A stretch of 64,000 bases of DNA from JAWVFM01 sp038237625 (GCA_038237625.1 JBBRYM010000004.1:1-64000); one strand, 5' to 3'. Shown: positions 49,968 to 57,752, counted from the stretch's first letter. Made by a program: numbers and translations. The notes: a model not told the origin generated them from the sequence alone.

Positions 49968-50756
49968 TCACCCTGCTTGCGCCAGCTCCGTCGCCAATGC
50001 CCTGTACTGAGCGGCCGAGAGCGCCAGGAAGGCCTCGGCCCACCCCCGCCCGGCGAGTCCGTTCATCGAGCGCCACCGCGCCATCCCGTCGCTGGCGCTC
50101 AGGTCGAGGGCCAGGTGCGCGGTCTCGTGGGCGGCGACGGCGGCGCGCTTGCGCGCAACCACCGAGGTGATCTCGACGATCCGATTGGGGACAAGCGCCG
50201 TCCACACCTCGCACCCCCAGACCTGTGTCTCGGAGGCGTTGTCAACCGCATCGGCCAGCGCGTCAGCGACCGCCCGGTGGTCGGATCCGTCGTCGAGCGG
50301 CCAGGGTGCGAATACGGCCTCGGGCTCGAGCTCGGCGATCGTCGTTCGCAGCGCAGCGGTCAGCTCTGCCCGCTGTTCGGCCAGGCCTCCGTCGGTCAGG
50401 CCCAGGAACCTCGGGGCGGCGCCGACTGCGGCCGCTGCCCGCTCCGCTTCGGCGCGACGTAGGCGGGCGGTCTGCTCGGGCGGGCCTGTGGCGCCCATGG
50501 TGGACTCGCCGTCGGTGGCTGTCAGGATGGTCACCGACGCGCCCGTGTCGGCAAGCAGCGCCATCGTTCCTCCGCAGCCGAGGCTCTCGTCGTCCGGATG
50601 CGGCGCCACCACCAGCACCCGCCCGAAGGACGGCAGTCCGACCACCGGCCCTGCTCCCCGTAGGGACCGGATTGTGCGAGCCAGTCGCAACAGGTCCGGC
50701 GGGACCACCGGCCTGGCGCGCGTGATCGCCCTCCTCAGTGGAGCGGAAATCGGCAT
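49968..50756 (-). CDS. PIG-L/LmbE-like deacetylase
   Basis: About 262 residues from MPISAPLRRAITRAR. The zinc site is VVAPHPDDESLGCGG (His, Asp, Asp) with a later FAPWPLDDGSDHRAVADAL. Members remove N-acetyl groups from GlcNAc-type sugars (mycothiol, bacillithiol, GPI, lincosamide). Divergent or convergent to the sulfotransferase in the same unit (3' ends 8 bp apart). An upstream ATG at 50780 is an alternative start. Confidence 0.9.
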   Translation of the reverse strand: MPISAPLRRAITRARPVVPPDLLRLARTIRSLRGAGPVVGLPSFGRVLVVAPHPDDESLGCGGTMALLADTGASVTILTATDGESTMGATGPPEQTARLRRAEAERAAAAVGAAPRFLGLTDGGLAEQRAELTAALRTTIAELEPEAVFAPWPLDDGSDHRAVADALADAVDNASETQVWGCEVWTALVPNRIVEITSVVARKRAAVAAHETAHLALDLSASDGMARWRSMNGLAGRGWAEAFLALSAAQYRALATELAQAG

Positions 50757-50836
50757 CCGTCGCCGGCAGTCTATGCGCACCCGGCGCGGCTGACGCCTGA
50801 GGACCAGAGCGCCTCAGCTCGCGGAGGATCTCTACA

Positions 50837-50882
50837 TGGGCGCGGCTGGTTTCGAACCAGCGACCTCTCGCGTGTGAAGCGA
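50837..50882 (-). repeat. tRNA-Val 3' fragment 8
   Basis: 46-nt copy identical to the 3' part of tRNA-Val. Followed by Arm I. Left end of the Fic unit, whose right boundary is the intact tRNA. Confidence 0.92.
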
Positions 50883-50890
50883 CGGTGCCT

Positions 50891-50982
50891 CAGGCGCGAA
50901 TAGGCGTCAGTAGGCATCCGCGGATGCCTACGGATATGCGCGGATGTCCGCGGATTTGGGCACCCGGTTGGTCCGGGTGCCC
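50891..50982. repeat. Arm I module, copy 5
   Basis: CAGGCGCGAATAGGCGT, then CGGATGC, CGGATAT, CGGATGT, CGGATTT and hairpin GGGCACC...GGTGCCC. The clearest iteron spacing of the five copies. Confidence 0.78.
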
Positions 50983-51121
50983 AATGCCAGCGCCTCCATG
51001 TCGCGTCCCCGCTCAAGACCGCAATGATCTATTGATAGTTAGTAAGAAGCAAACGCTGGTGCTTGCTCCACGCCAAGAAAGTCCCTGCACAGGCGACCAG
51101 AGCCCGCGCATCCCGCACCTA

Positions 51122-51140
51122 TGATAGTTTGTATCTATCA
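51122..51140. promoter_or_regulatory. Inverted repeat overlapping the fic start
   Basis: TGATAG-7nt-CTATCA, ending at the first base of the Fic ATG, with a -10-like TATGAT at 51120-51125 and a similar half site (TTGATAGTTAG) at about 51031. The region is AT-rich compared with its neighbourhood. Probable operator/promoter, perhaps bound by the winged helix at the Fic C-terminus. Confidence 0.6.
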
Positions 51141-52315
51141 TGCACGTGTTCGTGACACCCACCCTCCGAGACGACGAGGAGGCTGTTCTCCGGCTCATCG
51201 ATGAGCTTCGGGGTGAGCTCTCCGATCGGGTCGCCGAGCCCAGGCGCTGGGTTGGGACCCTGCGGAAGATGAGCTTTGCCAGGGCCGTGCAGGGGTCGAA
51301 CAGCATCGAAGGGTACGACGCCTCACTGGACGATGTGGTGGCCGCGGTCGAGGGCGAGCCAACGCTAGATACCGACACCGAGACGCAGATGGCGCTCGCC
51401 GGCTACCGAGACGCCATGACTTACGTCCTCCAGATCGCGGCGGATGCTGGCCTCGAGGTCGACGAGGGGCTTCTCAAGAGCCTGCATTTCATGATGCTGA
51501 AGCACGACCTGAGCAAGAACCCCGGGCGGTGGCGTCCCGGAGCCGTCTATGTTCGCCGCGAGGAGACCGGCGACATCGTCTATGAGGGGCCGCCGAACGA
51601 CGACGTCCCGGAACTTGTCGCCTCGTGCGTGGCGCAGCTCAGGTCGAGCGACTCGCCCGTGTTGGTAAAGGCAGCGATGGCCCATCTCAACCTCGTCTTG
51701 GTTCACCCGTTCAGCGATGGGAACGGCCGGATGGCGCGTTGTCTTCAGACGCTGGTTCTCGCGCGCGACCAGCTGGTCGCTCCGGTTTTTTCGAGTATCG
51801 AGGAGTTTCTGGGACGTAACACGCAGGCGTACTACGACGTGCTGGGTGAGGTCGGCGCCGGGTCGTGGCATCCCGAGCGAGACGCGAGGCCTTGGGTTCG
51901 CTTCTGTCTTCGTGCTCACTACCTACAGATGCGGACCGTGCTTCGACGCCGGGAGGAGATTGAGGGCCTGTGGAACGTCTGCACATCTTTGGCCGAACAG
52001 CACCGCCTGCCCGAGAGATGTGCCGCCGGACTCATGGATGCCGCGTACGGGCTTAGGCTGCGGCGTGGCAGCTACCGCTCCACGGCCGCCGCCGTCGCCG
52101 GGGACGAGATCAGCGATCTGACCGCCACCAGAGACCTCAAAGCGATGGTCGATGCCGGCCTGCTCCAGGCTGTCGGTGAACGTCGAGGTCGCTACTACGT
52201 CGCGGTCGACGAGTTGACAGAGGCCCGCCGCAAGGTCCGCCTGTCTCGATCCCCGCGAGCCGAAGACGACCCCTTCCAAGTGGTCGAAGAGCGCCGTCAG
52301 CTGACCCTGACGTGA
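51140..52315 (+). CDS. Fic-domain AMP/NMP transferase with N-terminal inhibitory motif
   Basis: 391 residues. Fic core motif HPFSDGNGRMAR (catalytic His189) with the upstream Gly/Pro-rich flap. The N-terminal GSNSIEGYD at about 52-60 is the S/TxxxE(G/N) inhibitory helix (Ser53, Glu57), so this is a class II, self-inhibited Fic. The C-terminus is a winged-helix (RDLKAMVDAGLLQAVGERRG). Fic enzymes AMPylate target proteins; target unknown. Sole gene of unit 8, directly abutting the tRNA. Confidence 0.93.
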   Translation: MHVFVTPTLRDDEEAVLRLIDELRGELSDRVAEPRRWVGTLRKMSFARAVQGSNSIEGYDASLDDVVAAVEGEPTLDTDTETQMALAGYRDAMTYVLQIAADAGLEVDEGLLKSLHFMMLKHDLSKNPGRWRPGAVYVRREETGDIVYEGPPNDDVPELVASCVAQLRSSDSPVLVKAAMAHLNLVLVHPFSDGNGRMARCLQTLVLARDQLVAPVFSSIEEFLGRNTQAYYDVLGEVGAGSWHPERDARPWVRFCLRAHYLQMRTVLRRREEIEGLWNVCTSLAEQHRLPERCAAGLMDAAYGLRLRRGSYRSTAAAVAGDEISDLTATRDLKAMVDAGLLQAVGERRGRYYVAVDELTEARRKVRLSRSPRAEDDPFQVVEERRQLTLT

Positions 52316-52335
52316 GAATCAGCCACCTGTTGGAA

Positions 52336-52407
52336 TGGGCGCGGCTGGTTTCGAACCAGCGACCTCTCGCGTGTGAAGCGAGCGCTCTCCCACTGAGCTA
52401 CGCGCCC
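52336..52407 (-). tRNA. tRNA-Val (anticodon CAC)
   Basis: Complete 72-nt cloverleaf on the minus strand: acceptor GGGCGCG/CGCGCCC with discriminator A, D-arm GCTC-AGTGGGA-GAGC, anticodon stem CTCGC/GCGAG with loop TTCACAC (CAC at 52373-52375), T-arm GCTGG-TTCGAAA-CCAGC. No encoded CCA follows. Its 3' ~42 nt is repeated eight times to the left, so it is the probable integration target of the island. Confidence 0.97.
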
Positions 52408-52461
52408 TCGGTGGCGGATGATAGGCGCGACCTCAGGTAGGGTCGGAGAGGGTAATTCGGG

Positions 52462-53967
52462 GTGCCGGCTCCACAGACGCGCTATGCGAAGAGCGGCGAT
52501 GTCAACATCGCCTACCAGGTCCTCGGGGACGGGCCGATCGATCTCGTATACGTGTGGGGCTGGCTTTCCCATCTGGACTTCCAATGGACCGATCCCACGC
52601 TTGCCGTCTTCCTCCGCCGGCTGGCGAGCTTCTCCCGCCTGATCATGTTCGACAAGCGGGGCACCGGGTTGTCGGATCCCGCCGACGGGGCTCCGTCGTT
52701 CGAGGAGCGCATGGATGACATCCGTGCCGTGATGGATGCCGTCGGTTCCGGGCGCGCCGCGCTGCTCGGGTTCTCGGAGGGGGCGGCGCTCAGCTGCCTG
52801 TTTGCAGCCACCTATCCGGAGCGAACCGCCGGCCTGATCCTCTACGACGGCGTGATCGTCGGGATTGAGGCCGAGAACAGCCCGGTGGATTCCTCCTGGC
52901 GGGCCACAGCGAATGCGGTGCGTGACACGATCGACCGCTGGGGCGAGGGTGACACCGTCGACTGGGTGGCGCCATCACTCGCCGTCAGCGGGATCGAGAG
53001 GCGCTTTTGGGGCACCTTCGAGCGCGCGTCGATGAGCCCCGGGATGGCGCGCTCGCTGTGGAAAGCGATCCAGCACGCCGATGTCCGTCCGGTGCTCCCC
53101 ACGATCACCTCGCCGACTCTGGTCCTCCATCACGCCGACTCAGCCATCCCGAGCTTCCAGGGCACCATGGCGGCCGAGCTGATTCCAGGCGCCAGGTACC
53201 TGGAGTTGCCGGGGTGCGACCACTTGCCCGGCGCCGGTGACCCGGAGGCAATTGCTGCGGAGATCGAGGAGTTTTTGACTGGGTCGCGCGGTGGCGGCTC
53301 GCAGGATCGGGTGTTGGCGACGGTGATGTTCACCGACATCGTCGACTCGACGCGCCGCGCGGCGGAGCTCGGCGACACAGCGTGGCGACAGCTTTTGGAG
53401 CGACACGACACCGTCGTTCGGTCCGAGCTCAAGCGCTTTCGCGGCCGCGAGGTAAAGCGAACCGGCGACGGGTTCCTCGCCAGCTTCGACGGGCCGGCAC
53501 GGGCGATCCGCTGCGCCTGCGCCATCGCCGAGGAGGCGACCGAGCTCGGGATCGGGATTCGGGCCGGCTTGCATACCGGCGAGTGCGAAGTGATCGGCGA
53601 GGACATCGGCGGGCTCGCCGTTCATGTCGCCGCCCGCGTCGGCGCCATCGCGGGACCGTCCGAGGTGTTGGTGTCAAGCACGCTCAAGGACCTCGTGCTC
53701 GGCTCCGGCATCGCGCTCACGGCGCGCGGCACGCATGAGCTCAAGGGGGTTCCGGGGCGGTGGTCGCTCTACGCGGTCACCTCCGCCGCAGATCAGTCCG
53801 CGACGAGCCCGCCGCGAGAGTCGCCCGAGCTGAGGCTCACGGACAGGGTCGCGCCGCGGCTCGCCCATTGGGCGCCCGGGTTGATTCGCATGAGCAGTCG
53901 GGCAATGCGCCATCGCAGGGGCACGGCTGAGAAACAGCGGCGCCTTCCGGCTCAGTCCGACGAGTAG
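52462..53967 (+). CDS. Alpha/beta hydrolase - class III adenylate/guanylate cyclase fusion
   Basis: 501 residues from GTG with a GGAGAGG site. Residues about 5-270 are an alpha/beta hydrolase (nucleophile elbow GFSEGAAL, His in GCDHLPGAG). Residues about 285-430 are a class III cyclase: VMFTDIVDSTRRA (metal-binding Asp), KRTGDGFLASFDG (second Asp), GLHTGECEV, ARVGAIAGPSEVLVS (Asn position replaced by Gly). It produces a cyclic nucleotide, perhaps in response to an ester-like ligand. The 3' end overlaps the convergent DUF1326 gene by 16 nt. Confidence 0.9.
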   Translation: MPAPQTRYAKSGDVNIAYQVLGDGPIDLVYVWGWLSHLDFQWTDPTLAVFLRRLASFSRLIMFDKRGTGLSDPADGAPSFEERMDDIRAVMDAVGSGRAALLGFSEGAALSCLFAATYPERTAGLILYDGVIVGIEAENSPVDSSWRATANAVRDTIDRWGEGDTVDWVAPSLAVSGIERRFWGTFERASMSPGMARSLWKAIQHADVRPVLPTITSPTLVLHHADSAIPSFQGTMAAELIPGARYLELPGCDHLPGAGDPEAIAAEIEEFLTGSRGGGSQDRVLATVMFTDIVDSTRRAAELGDTAWRQLLERHDTVVRSELKRFRGREVKRTGDGFLASFDGPARAIRCACAIAEEATELGIGIRAGLHTGECEVIGEDIGGLAVHVAARVGAIAGPSEVLVSSTLKDLVLGSGIALTARGTHELKGVPGRWSLYAVTSAADQSATSPPRESPELRLTDRVAPRLAHWAPGLIRMSSRAMRHRRGTAEKQRRLPAQSDE

Positions 53968-54575
53968 TCGAAGGTCGTCTCGTAGCCGCAGCGGTCGGTG
54001 AGCTCGAAGTCGAGCGGCTCGTCGGCGATGTGGATGAGGTCCGCATGGACCTCGCGCCCGGAGCGATGGTGACCGGGGATGATGCAGGTCACGGTCGCCG
54101 GGTCATCCACCGCGGCGCGGACTCGAACCGAGACCTGGCCGCCGGCGCGAAACCAGCCGCGGCCGGGGGTATGGTCGATGTCGATCGCGACCGCGCGGAC
54201 TCCAAGCAGGTTGCTCTCCTTTAACGCCCACGGAAACTGCTCCATCGGAGCTCCGCCCACGCTCCCGGTCCAAATCTGTGCGAGAGAGTCGCGCTGGCGC
54301 TCATCGCCGCGCTCGTCCACGTAGATCCAGTGGGTCCAGGGTGAGCCCGGCTCGTCGTCGCTGTATCTCACCGCCATCACGACCTGAAGGCTTGAGAGGT
54401 CGAGCTCGCCCGCGCGGCCGGATTCGATCTTCCACGAGAGGGCGCCGGCGCATTCGCCGTAGGTGGAGCGGCCCCCAGGCTTGCCGTCGATTCGTCGGCA
54501 GGGACAGATGACCTCGCAGTTGCAGGCCTCGAGGTAGGTGCCGCTGATCGCCCAAGGGATGAGTTCGTGGCCCAT
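53952..54575 (-). CDS. DUF1326 domain protein (second copy)
   Basis: 207 residues. ISGTYLEACNCEVICPCRR is the family cysteine motif; YGECAGALSWKIESG and GDLDLSSLQVVMAV-type strands follow. Compared with the copy at 27966 it lacks a neighbouring DUF2182 gene. Function uncharacterised. Confidence 0.9.
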   Translation of the reverse strand: MGHELIPWAISGTYLEACNCEVICPCRRIDGKPGGRSTYGECAGALSWKIESGRAGELDLSSLQVVMAVRYSDDEPGSPWTHWIYVDERGDERQRDSLAQIWTGSVGGAPMEQFPWALKESNLLGVRAVAIDIDHTPGRGWFRAGGQVSVRVRAAVDDPATVTCIIPGHHRSGREVHADLIHIADEPLDFELTDRCGYETTFDYSSD

Positions 54576-54610
54576 CGTGCGCGGCGAGCGTACTCGCTAG
54601 GATCAGCGGC

Positions 54611-54881
54611 GGACCGTGCTGAGCGGGGCGTTAGCGGTGCCCTGTACCCGCAAACCGCTCAAGCGGGGCTGATCGCCCGCCCGAGGGTCGCGGCCTTTGG
54701 GGACAGCGCGTCGAGGGCGGCGTTGACGGCCAGGTCCCGCGCGATGACGGCCCGTGAACCAGGTCAGGTCCGGAAGGAAGCAGCCTTAAGCGACAGCCGG
54801 CAAGTGCCGCGGTAAGCCTGGCCCGAGCAAGCCACGACGTCAGCGCCCAAGGACCGCTCTCGAAGGAGGGCCGCACGGTCC
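54611..54881 (+). ncRNA. ffs: Signal recognition particle RNA, large (Alu-containing) form
   Basis: The 4.5S core GGTCAGGTCCGGAAGGAAGC at 54762-54781 is the universal SRP RNA domain IV loop. Upstream, GTTAGCGGTGCCCTGTACCC at 54630-54649 and AACCGCTC..GCGGGGCTGAT match the Alu-domain core of Bacillus-type SRP RNAs. GGACCGTGC (54611-54619) pairs perfectly with GCACGGTCC (54873-54881) as a closing helix, and GGCGTTGACG pairs with CGTCAGCGCC (helix 5). The ~271-nt length fits the large bacterial class. Typically near dnaX, as here. Confidence 0.92.
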
Positions 54882-54947
54882 TGCCTGCGATTAGACTGCC
54901 CGCGGTCGAGTCCTCGAAACCGTGAGCAGGGAAGAAAGCGCCGCCCA

Positions 54948-55490
54948 ATGAGTCGCACGCTCTACCTCCTGCGCCACGCCAAGTCCGACTGGGGCGATCC
55001 GAGCCTCGTGGATCACGAACGGCCTCTGAACGCCCGCGGCCGGCGGGCGACGGAGCTCCTCGCGGCGCACCTCGCGGAGAGGCGGATCAGCCCGGAGCTC
55101 GTTCTCTGCTCGTCCGCGGTTCGTACCCGCCAGACCCTCGACGGGATCAGGCCGGGCTTCGGCGACCCAGGACCAAGGACCGAGATCGAGGAGGGGCTCT
55201 ACAGCACGACCGCGGGAGCGATGCTCGATCGCGCCCGGGAGATCTCCGCGGAGGTTGGCTCGGCGATGCTGATCGGCCACAGCCCGGCCACGCACGACCT
55301 CGCGGTGCTGTTGGCGGGCTCAGGCCCGGACCTGGAACGGCTTGCGCGCAAGTTTCCGACCGCCGCCCTGGCGACCCTCGAGTTCGATGGGAGCTGGGCA
55401 GATCTGAACCCTGGCGTGGCCACCCTGGCTTCGTTCGTCACGCCGAAAGAGGACCTCTCGGGAAGGTCAAGAGCTACGCGCGGCCGATGA
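54948..55490 (+). CDS. sixA: SixA-like phosphohistidine phosphatase
   Basis: 180 residues of the histidine phosphatase superfamily: LYLLRHAKSDWGDP (catalytic LRHAK), RPLNARGRRATELLAAHL, SSAVRTRQTLDG and LIGHSPATHDLAVLLAG (second His). SixA removes phosphate from HPt domains in His-Asp phosphorelays. Its stop overlaps the next small ORF by 4 nt. Confidence 0.92.
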   Translation: MSRTLYLLRHAKSDWGDPSLVDHERPLNARGRRATELLAAHLAERRISPELVLCSSAVRTRQTLDGIRPGFGDPGPRTEIEEGLYSTTAGAMLDRAREISAEVGSAMLIGHSPATHDLAVLLAGSGPDLERLARKFPTAALATLEFDGSWADLNPGVATLASFVTPKEDLSGRSRATRGR

Positions 55491-55684
55491 ACGCCATCAA
55501 GCAAAGCGGGGCCGACGGGGTGGTGCTGGCCGGCCTCATCGAGGAAAACGGGGCCCAGCTGATCCGCGACAAGGTCGACGTGCTCGGCTCGAACGACCAG
55601 GTTTTGCTGCTGGCGTTTGACGGGTTCTCCCAGCAGGCGGCGATCCGGGACCGGCTGGGCGCGCCAGTAAACTCGTTTGGGTGA
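55487..55684 (+). CDS. Small hypothetical ORF between sixA and dnaX
   Basis: 65 residues (MNAIKQSGADGVVLAGLIEE) joined to the sixA stop by an ATGA overlap and ending 1 nt into dnaX. The coupling supports a real gene; no family recognised. It could also be an open frame by chance. Confidence 0.45.
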   Translation: MNAIKQSGADGVVLAGLIEENGAQLIRDKVDVLGSNDQVLLLAFDGFSQQAAIRDRLGAPVNSFG

Positions 55685-57420
55685 CGCAGGCGCCCTCCCT
55701 TTACCGTCGCCACCGGCCCCAGAGCTTCGACCAGGTGGTGGGCCAGGAGCACGTCGTCCGCACACTTCGGAATGCGGTCGAACAGGATCGGGTGCACCAT
55801 GCCTACCTGTTCGTTGGCTCACGCGGGACCGGGAAGACCTCCCTGGCAAAGATCCTGGCCCGTTCTTTGAACTGCACCCACGGCCCCACCGTCACGCCGT
55901 GCGGCGAGTGCGTTCCGTGCCGTGCGATCGCCGCCGGGTCCTCGCTCGACGTAATCGAGATGGACGCCGCCTCCAACCGCTCGATCGAGGACGTCCGCGA
56001 CCTGCGCGAGCGCGTGGGCTACGCCCCGGCCGAGGGTCGCTTCAAGGTCTACATCCTCGACGAGGCCCACATGCTGACGCGGGAGGCGTGGAACGCGTTC
56101 CTGAAGACCCTGGAGGAGCCGCCCCCGAACACCGTCTTCGTCCTCTGCACCACCGAGGCTCACAAGGTCATGGCCACCATCGCCGATCGCTGCCAGCGCT
56201 TCGACTTCCAGCGTCCCTCGCTGGAGCAGATCGCCACGGTGATCCGCCGCGTCGCCCAGGCTGAGCAGATCTCGATCGACGACAGCGCCGTCGCGGCGCT
56301 GGCGCGAGGGGCCACCGGGAGCTTCCGCGACGCCCTGGGCACCCTCGACCAGCTCGTCTCCTACGGAGGCAAGACCATCGCCACCGACGACGTGCTGGTT
56401 GTGCTCGGCATCGCCGACGCGGAGCTGATCGCGGCCGCGGCCGACGCCATTGCCACCGGCGACGCGAGGGCCGTTCTCGAGACGAGCGACCGGCTAGGGG
56501 CCTCAGGAAGGGACGTCTCGCAGTTTGGCCGTGATCTCCTCGCTCATCTGCGGGCGCTGATGGTCGTGCGCACCCTCCACGAGGTGCCCGACGCGCTTTC
56601 GCTCGCAGTCGCCGACCCCGATCGCCTGCGTGCCGGAGCGGCGGCTTTCACCGATCTGGGGCTAGCACGCGCGATCGACGCGATCGCGGCCGCCCTCGCA
56701 GCCATCCGCGAAGGCGATGAGCCGCGGATGACGCTCGACCTCGCGCTTTTGCGGGCCGCTTCGCCACAGCTCGACCCCTCGCGCGAGGCTCTGGCTCAGC
56801 GCCTTGAGCGCCTCGAGGCCGCGGTTGGCGGTGGCGCGACCCTGAAGCCGGCGCCGCGGCCCGCGGCCGCGGCGGTAGGTGATCCGGCTAAGAACATCGA
56901 CGTCGACGCGCACATCGACGTCGACGCGCCCGACGTAGTTGAGGATGAATTCGAGCTGGGCGGCGAGGGCGAGCCGCAGACCCCTTCCGGCCCGGTGGCC
57001 CAGGCCGTGGCGGTCGCCGAGAACCTTGATCTGGAACGCCTGCTGGGAATGTGGCCGGCCGTGCTCGACCAGGTGCGCCAGTCCGGCTCCGAGGTCCTCT
57101 CGCATGTCCTCGAGGCGGCCAGGCCCCTGGCGGTCGACGCCGAGAAGGCCGTCCTCGAGCTCGGCTTTCCTTCCAGCGCCGCATTCAACAAGCGCAAGGC
57201 CGAGCGCCCGGATGCACGCGAGCTCTTCGCCGACGCGATCAAGGCCATCGCGGGCGAGCGGCTTCGGCCCGTGTTCGTGCTGTTGGAGGGCGACGGGGAG
57301 GAGCCGCCCGAAGGCGAGGAGGTCCTCACCGAGGACGAGGCGATCGAGCGCTTCAAGTCGGAGTTCAGCGCCGAGGAGCTCGTCGAGTCGGAGCTCTCCG
57401 ATGCGGAGGCGGCGTCGTGA
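55681..57420 (+). CDS. dnaX: DNA polymerase III subunit gamma/tau
   Basis: 579 residues from GTG. Walker A GSRGTGKT at 46-53, zinc module Cys65, 74, 77 and 80 (CTHGPTVTPCGECVPC), Walker B-like YILDEAHMLT, sensor and arginine-finger parts of the AAA+ clamp loader, then a charged linker and tau-like C-terminus. Clamp loader ATPase of the replisome. No slippery A-tract is visible. Overlaps ybaB (GTGA). Confidence 0.96.
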   Translation: MTQAPSLYRRHRPQSFDQVVGQEHVVRTLRNAVEQDRVHHAYLFVGSRGTGKTSLAKILARSLNCTHGPTVTPCGECVPCRAIAAGSSLDVIEMDAASNRSIEDVRDLRERVGYAPAEGRFKVYILDEAHMLTREAWNAFLKTLEEPPPNTVFVLCTTEAHKVMATIADRCQRFDFQRPSLEQIATVIRRVAQAEQISIDDSAVAALARGATGSFRDALGTLDQLVSYGGKTIATDDVLVVLGIADAELIAAAADAIATGDARAVLETSDRLGASGRDVSQFGRDLLAHLRALMVVRTLHEVPDALSLAVADPDRLRAGAAAFTDLGLARAIDAIAAALAAIREGDEPRMTLDLALLRAASPQLDPSREALAQRLERLEAAVGGGATLKPAPRPAAAAVGDPAKNIDVDAHIDVDAPDVVEDEFELGGEGEPQTPSGPVAQAVAVAENLDLERLLGMWPAVLDQVRQSGSEVLSHVLEAARPLAVDAEKAVLELGFPSSAAFNKRKAERPDARELFADAIKAIAGERLRPVFVLLEGDGEEPPEGEEVLTEDEAIERFKSEFSAEELVESELSDAEAAS

Positions 57421-57752
57421 GCCCGCGCCCGACAGGCCCCGGTGGGATGGACCTCGGGGCGATGATGAAGCAGGTCCAGCAGATGCAGGCCGAGATGGCG
57501 AGCGCCCAGGAGAAGCTCAAGGACGAGGTGGTCGAGGCCAGCGCCGGCGGCGGCATGGTGAAGGCGAAGATGAGCGGCGATCTGCGCCTGCTGGAGCTTC
57601 AGATCGACCCTCAGGCCGCCGATCCCGAGGACGTCGAGCTGCTTTCCGACATGGTTCTCGCTGCGGTCAACGAGGCGCTTCGTTCGGCCCAGGAGCTCGC
57701 AGCCTCCAAGCTCGGCGGGATCACCGGCGGCATGGGGTTGCCCGGGCTTTAG
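57417..57752 (+). CDS. ybaB: YbaB/EbfC nucleoid-associated protein
   Basis: 111 residues from the GTG overlapping the dnaX stop (ATG at 57447 is an alternative). MMKQVQQMQAEMASAQEKL helix and SGDLRLLELQIDPQAADPED are YbaB-typical. A small dimeric DNA-binding protein usually between dnaX and recR. Ends GGMGLPGL. Confidence 0.94.
   Translation: MSPRPTGPGGMDLGAMMKQVQQMQAEMASAQEKLKDEVVEASAGGGMVKAKMSGDLRLLELQIDPQAADPEDVELLSDMVLAAVNEALRSAQELAASKLGGITGGMGLPGL

Larger units (their letters stand above)
30495..52407. mobile_element. Composite tRNA-Val genomic island of nested small units
   Basis: The stretch ends at an intact minus-strand tRNA-Val (52336-52407) and contains eight partial copies of the tRNA's 3' end in the same orientation, each a candidate attachment-site scar. 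The copies bound eight units of 0.6 to 6.6 kb with unrelated cargo. Seven copies are followed on the right by conserved Arm I or Arm II modules. I recognise no integrase, transposase or relaxase inside. I read it as successive insertion of small elements at one tRNA by a recombinase supplied elsewhere or since lost. Confidence 0.75.

Noticed and set aside
35477..50882. The tRNA fragments as functional tRNA genes
   Set aside because: Only the 3' half (T-arm, acceptor 3' strand and part of the anticodon arm) is present; none has a D-arm or the 5' acceptor strand, so they cannot fold as tRNAs.
30495..52407. An integrase or relaxase hidden in the island
   Set aside because: I read all long frames on both strands for tyrosine (R..H.R..Y) and serine recombinase signatures and for HUH or MOB motifs and found none. 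Short or badly decayed remnants could have been missed.
55681..57420. Programmed frameshift producing a short DnaX product
   Set aside because: No A-rich slippery sequence followed by a stem-loop was found in the usual place; the gene is GC-rich throughout.
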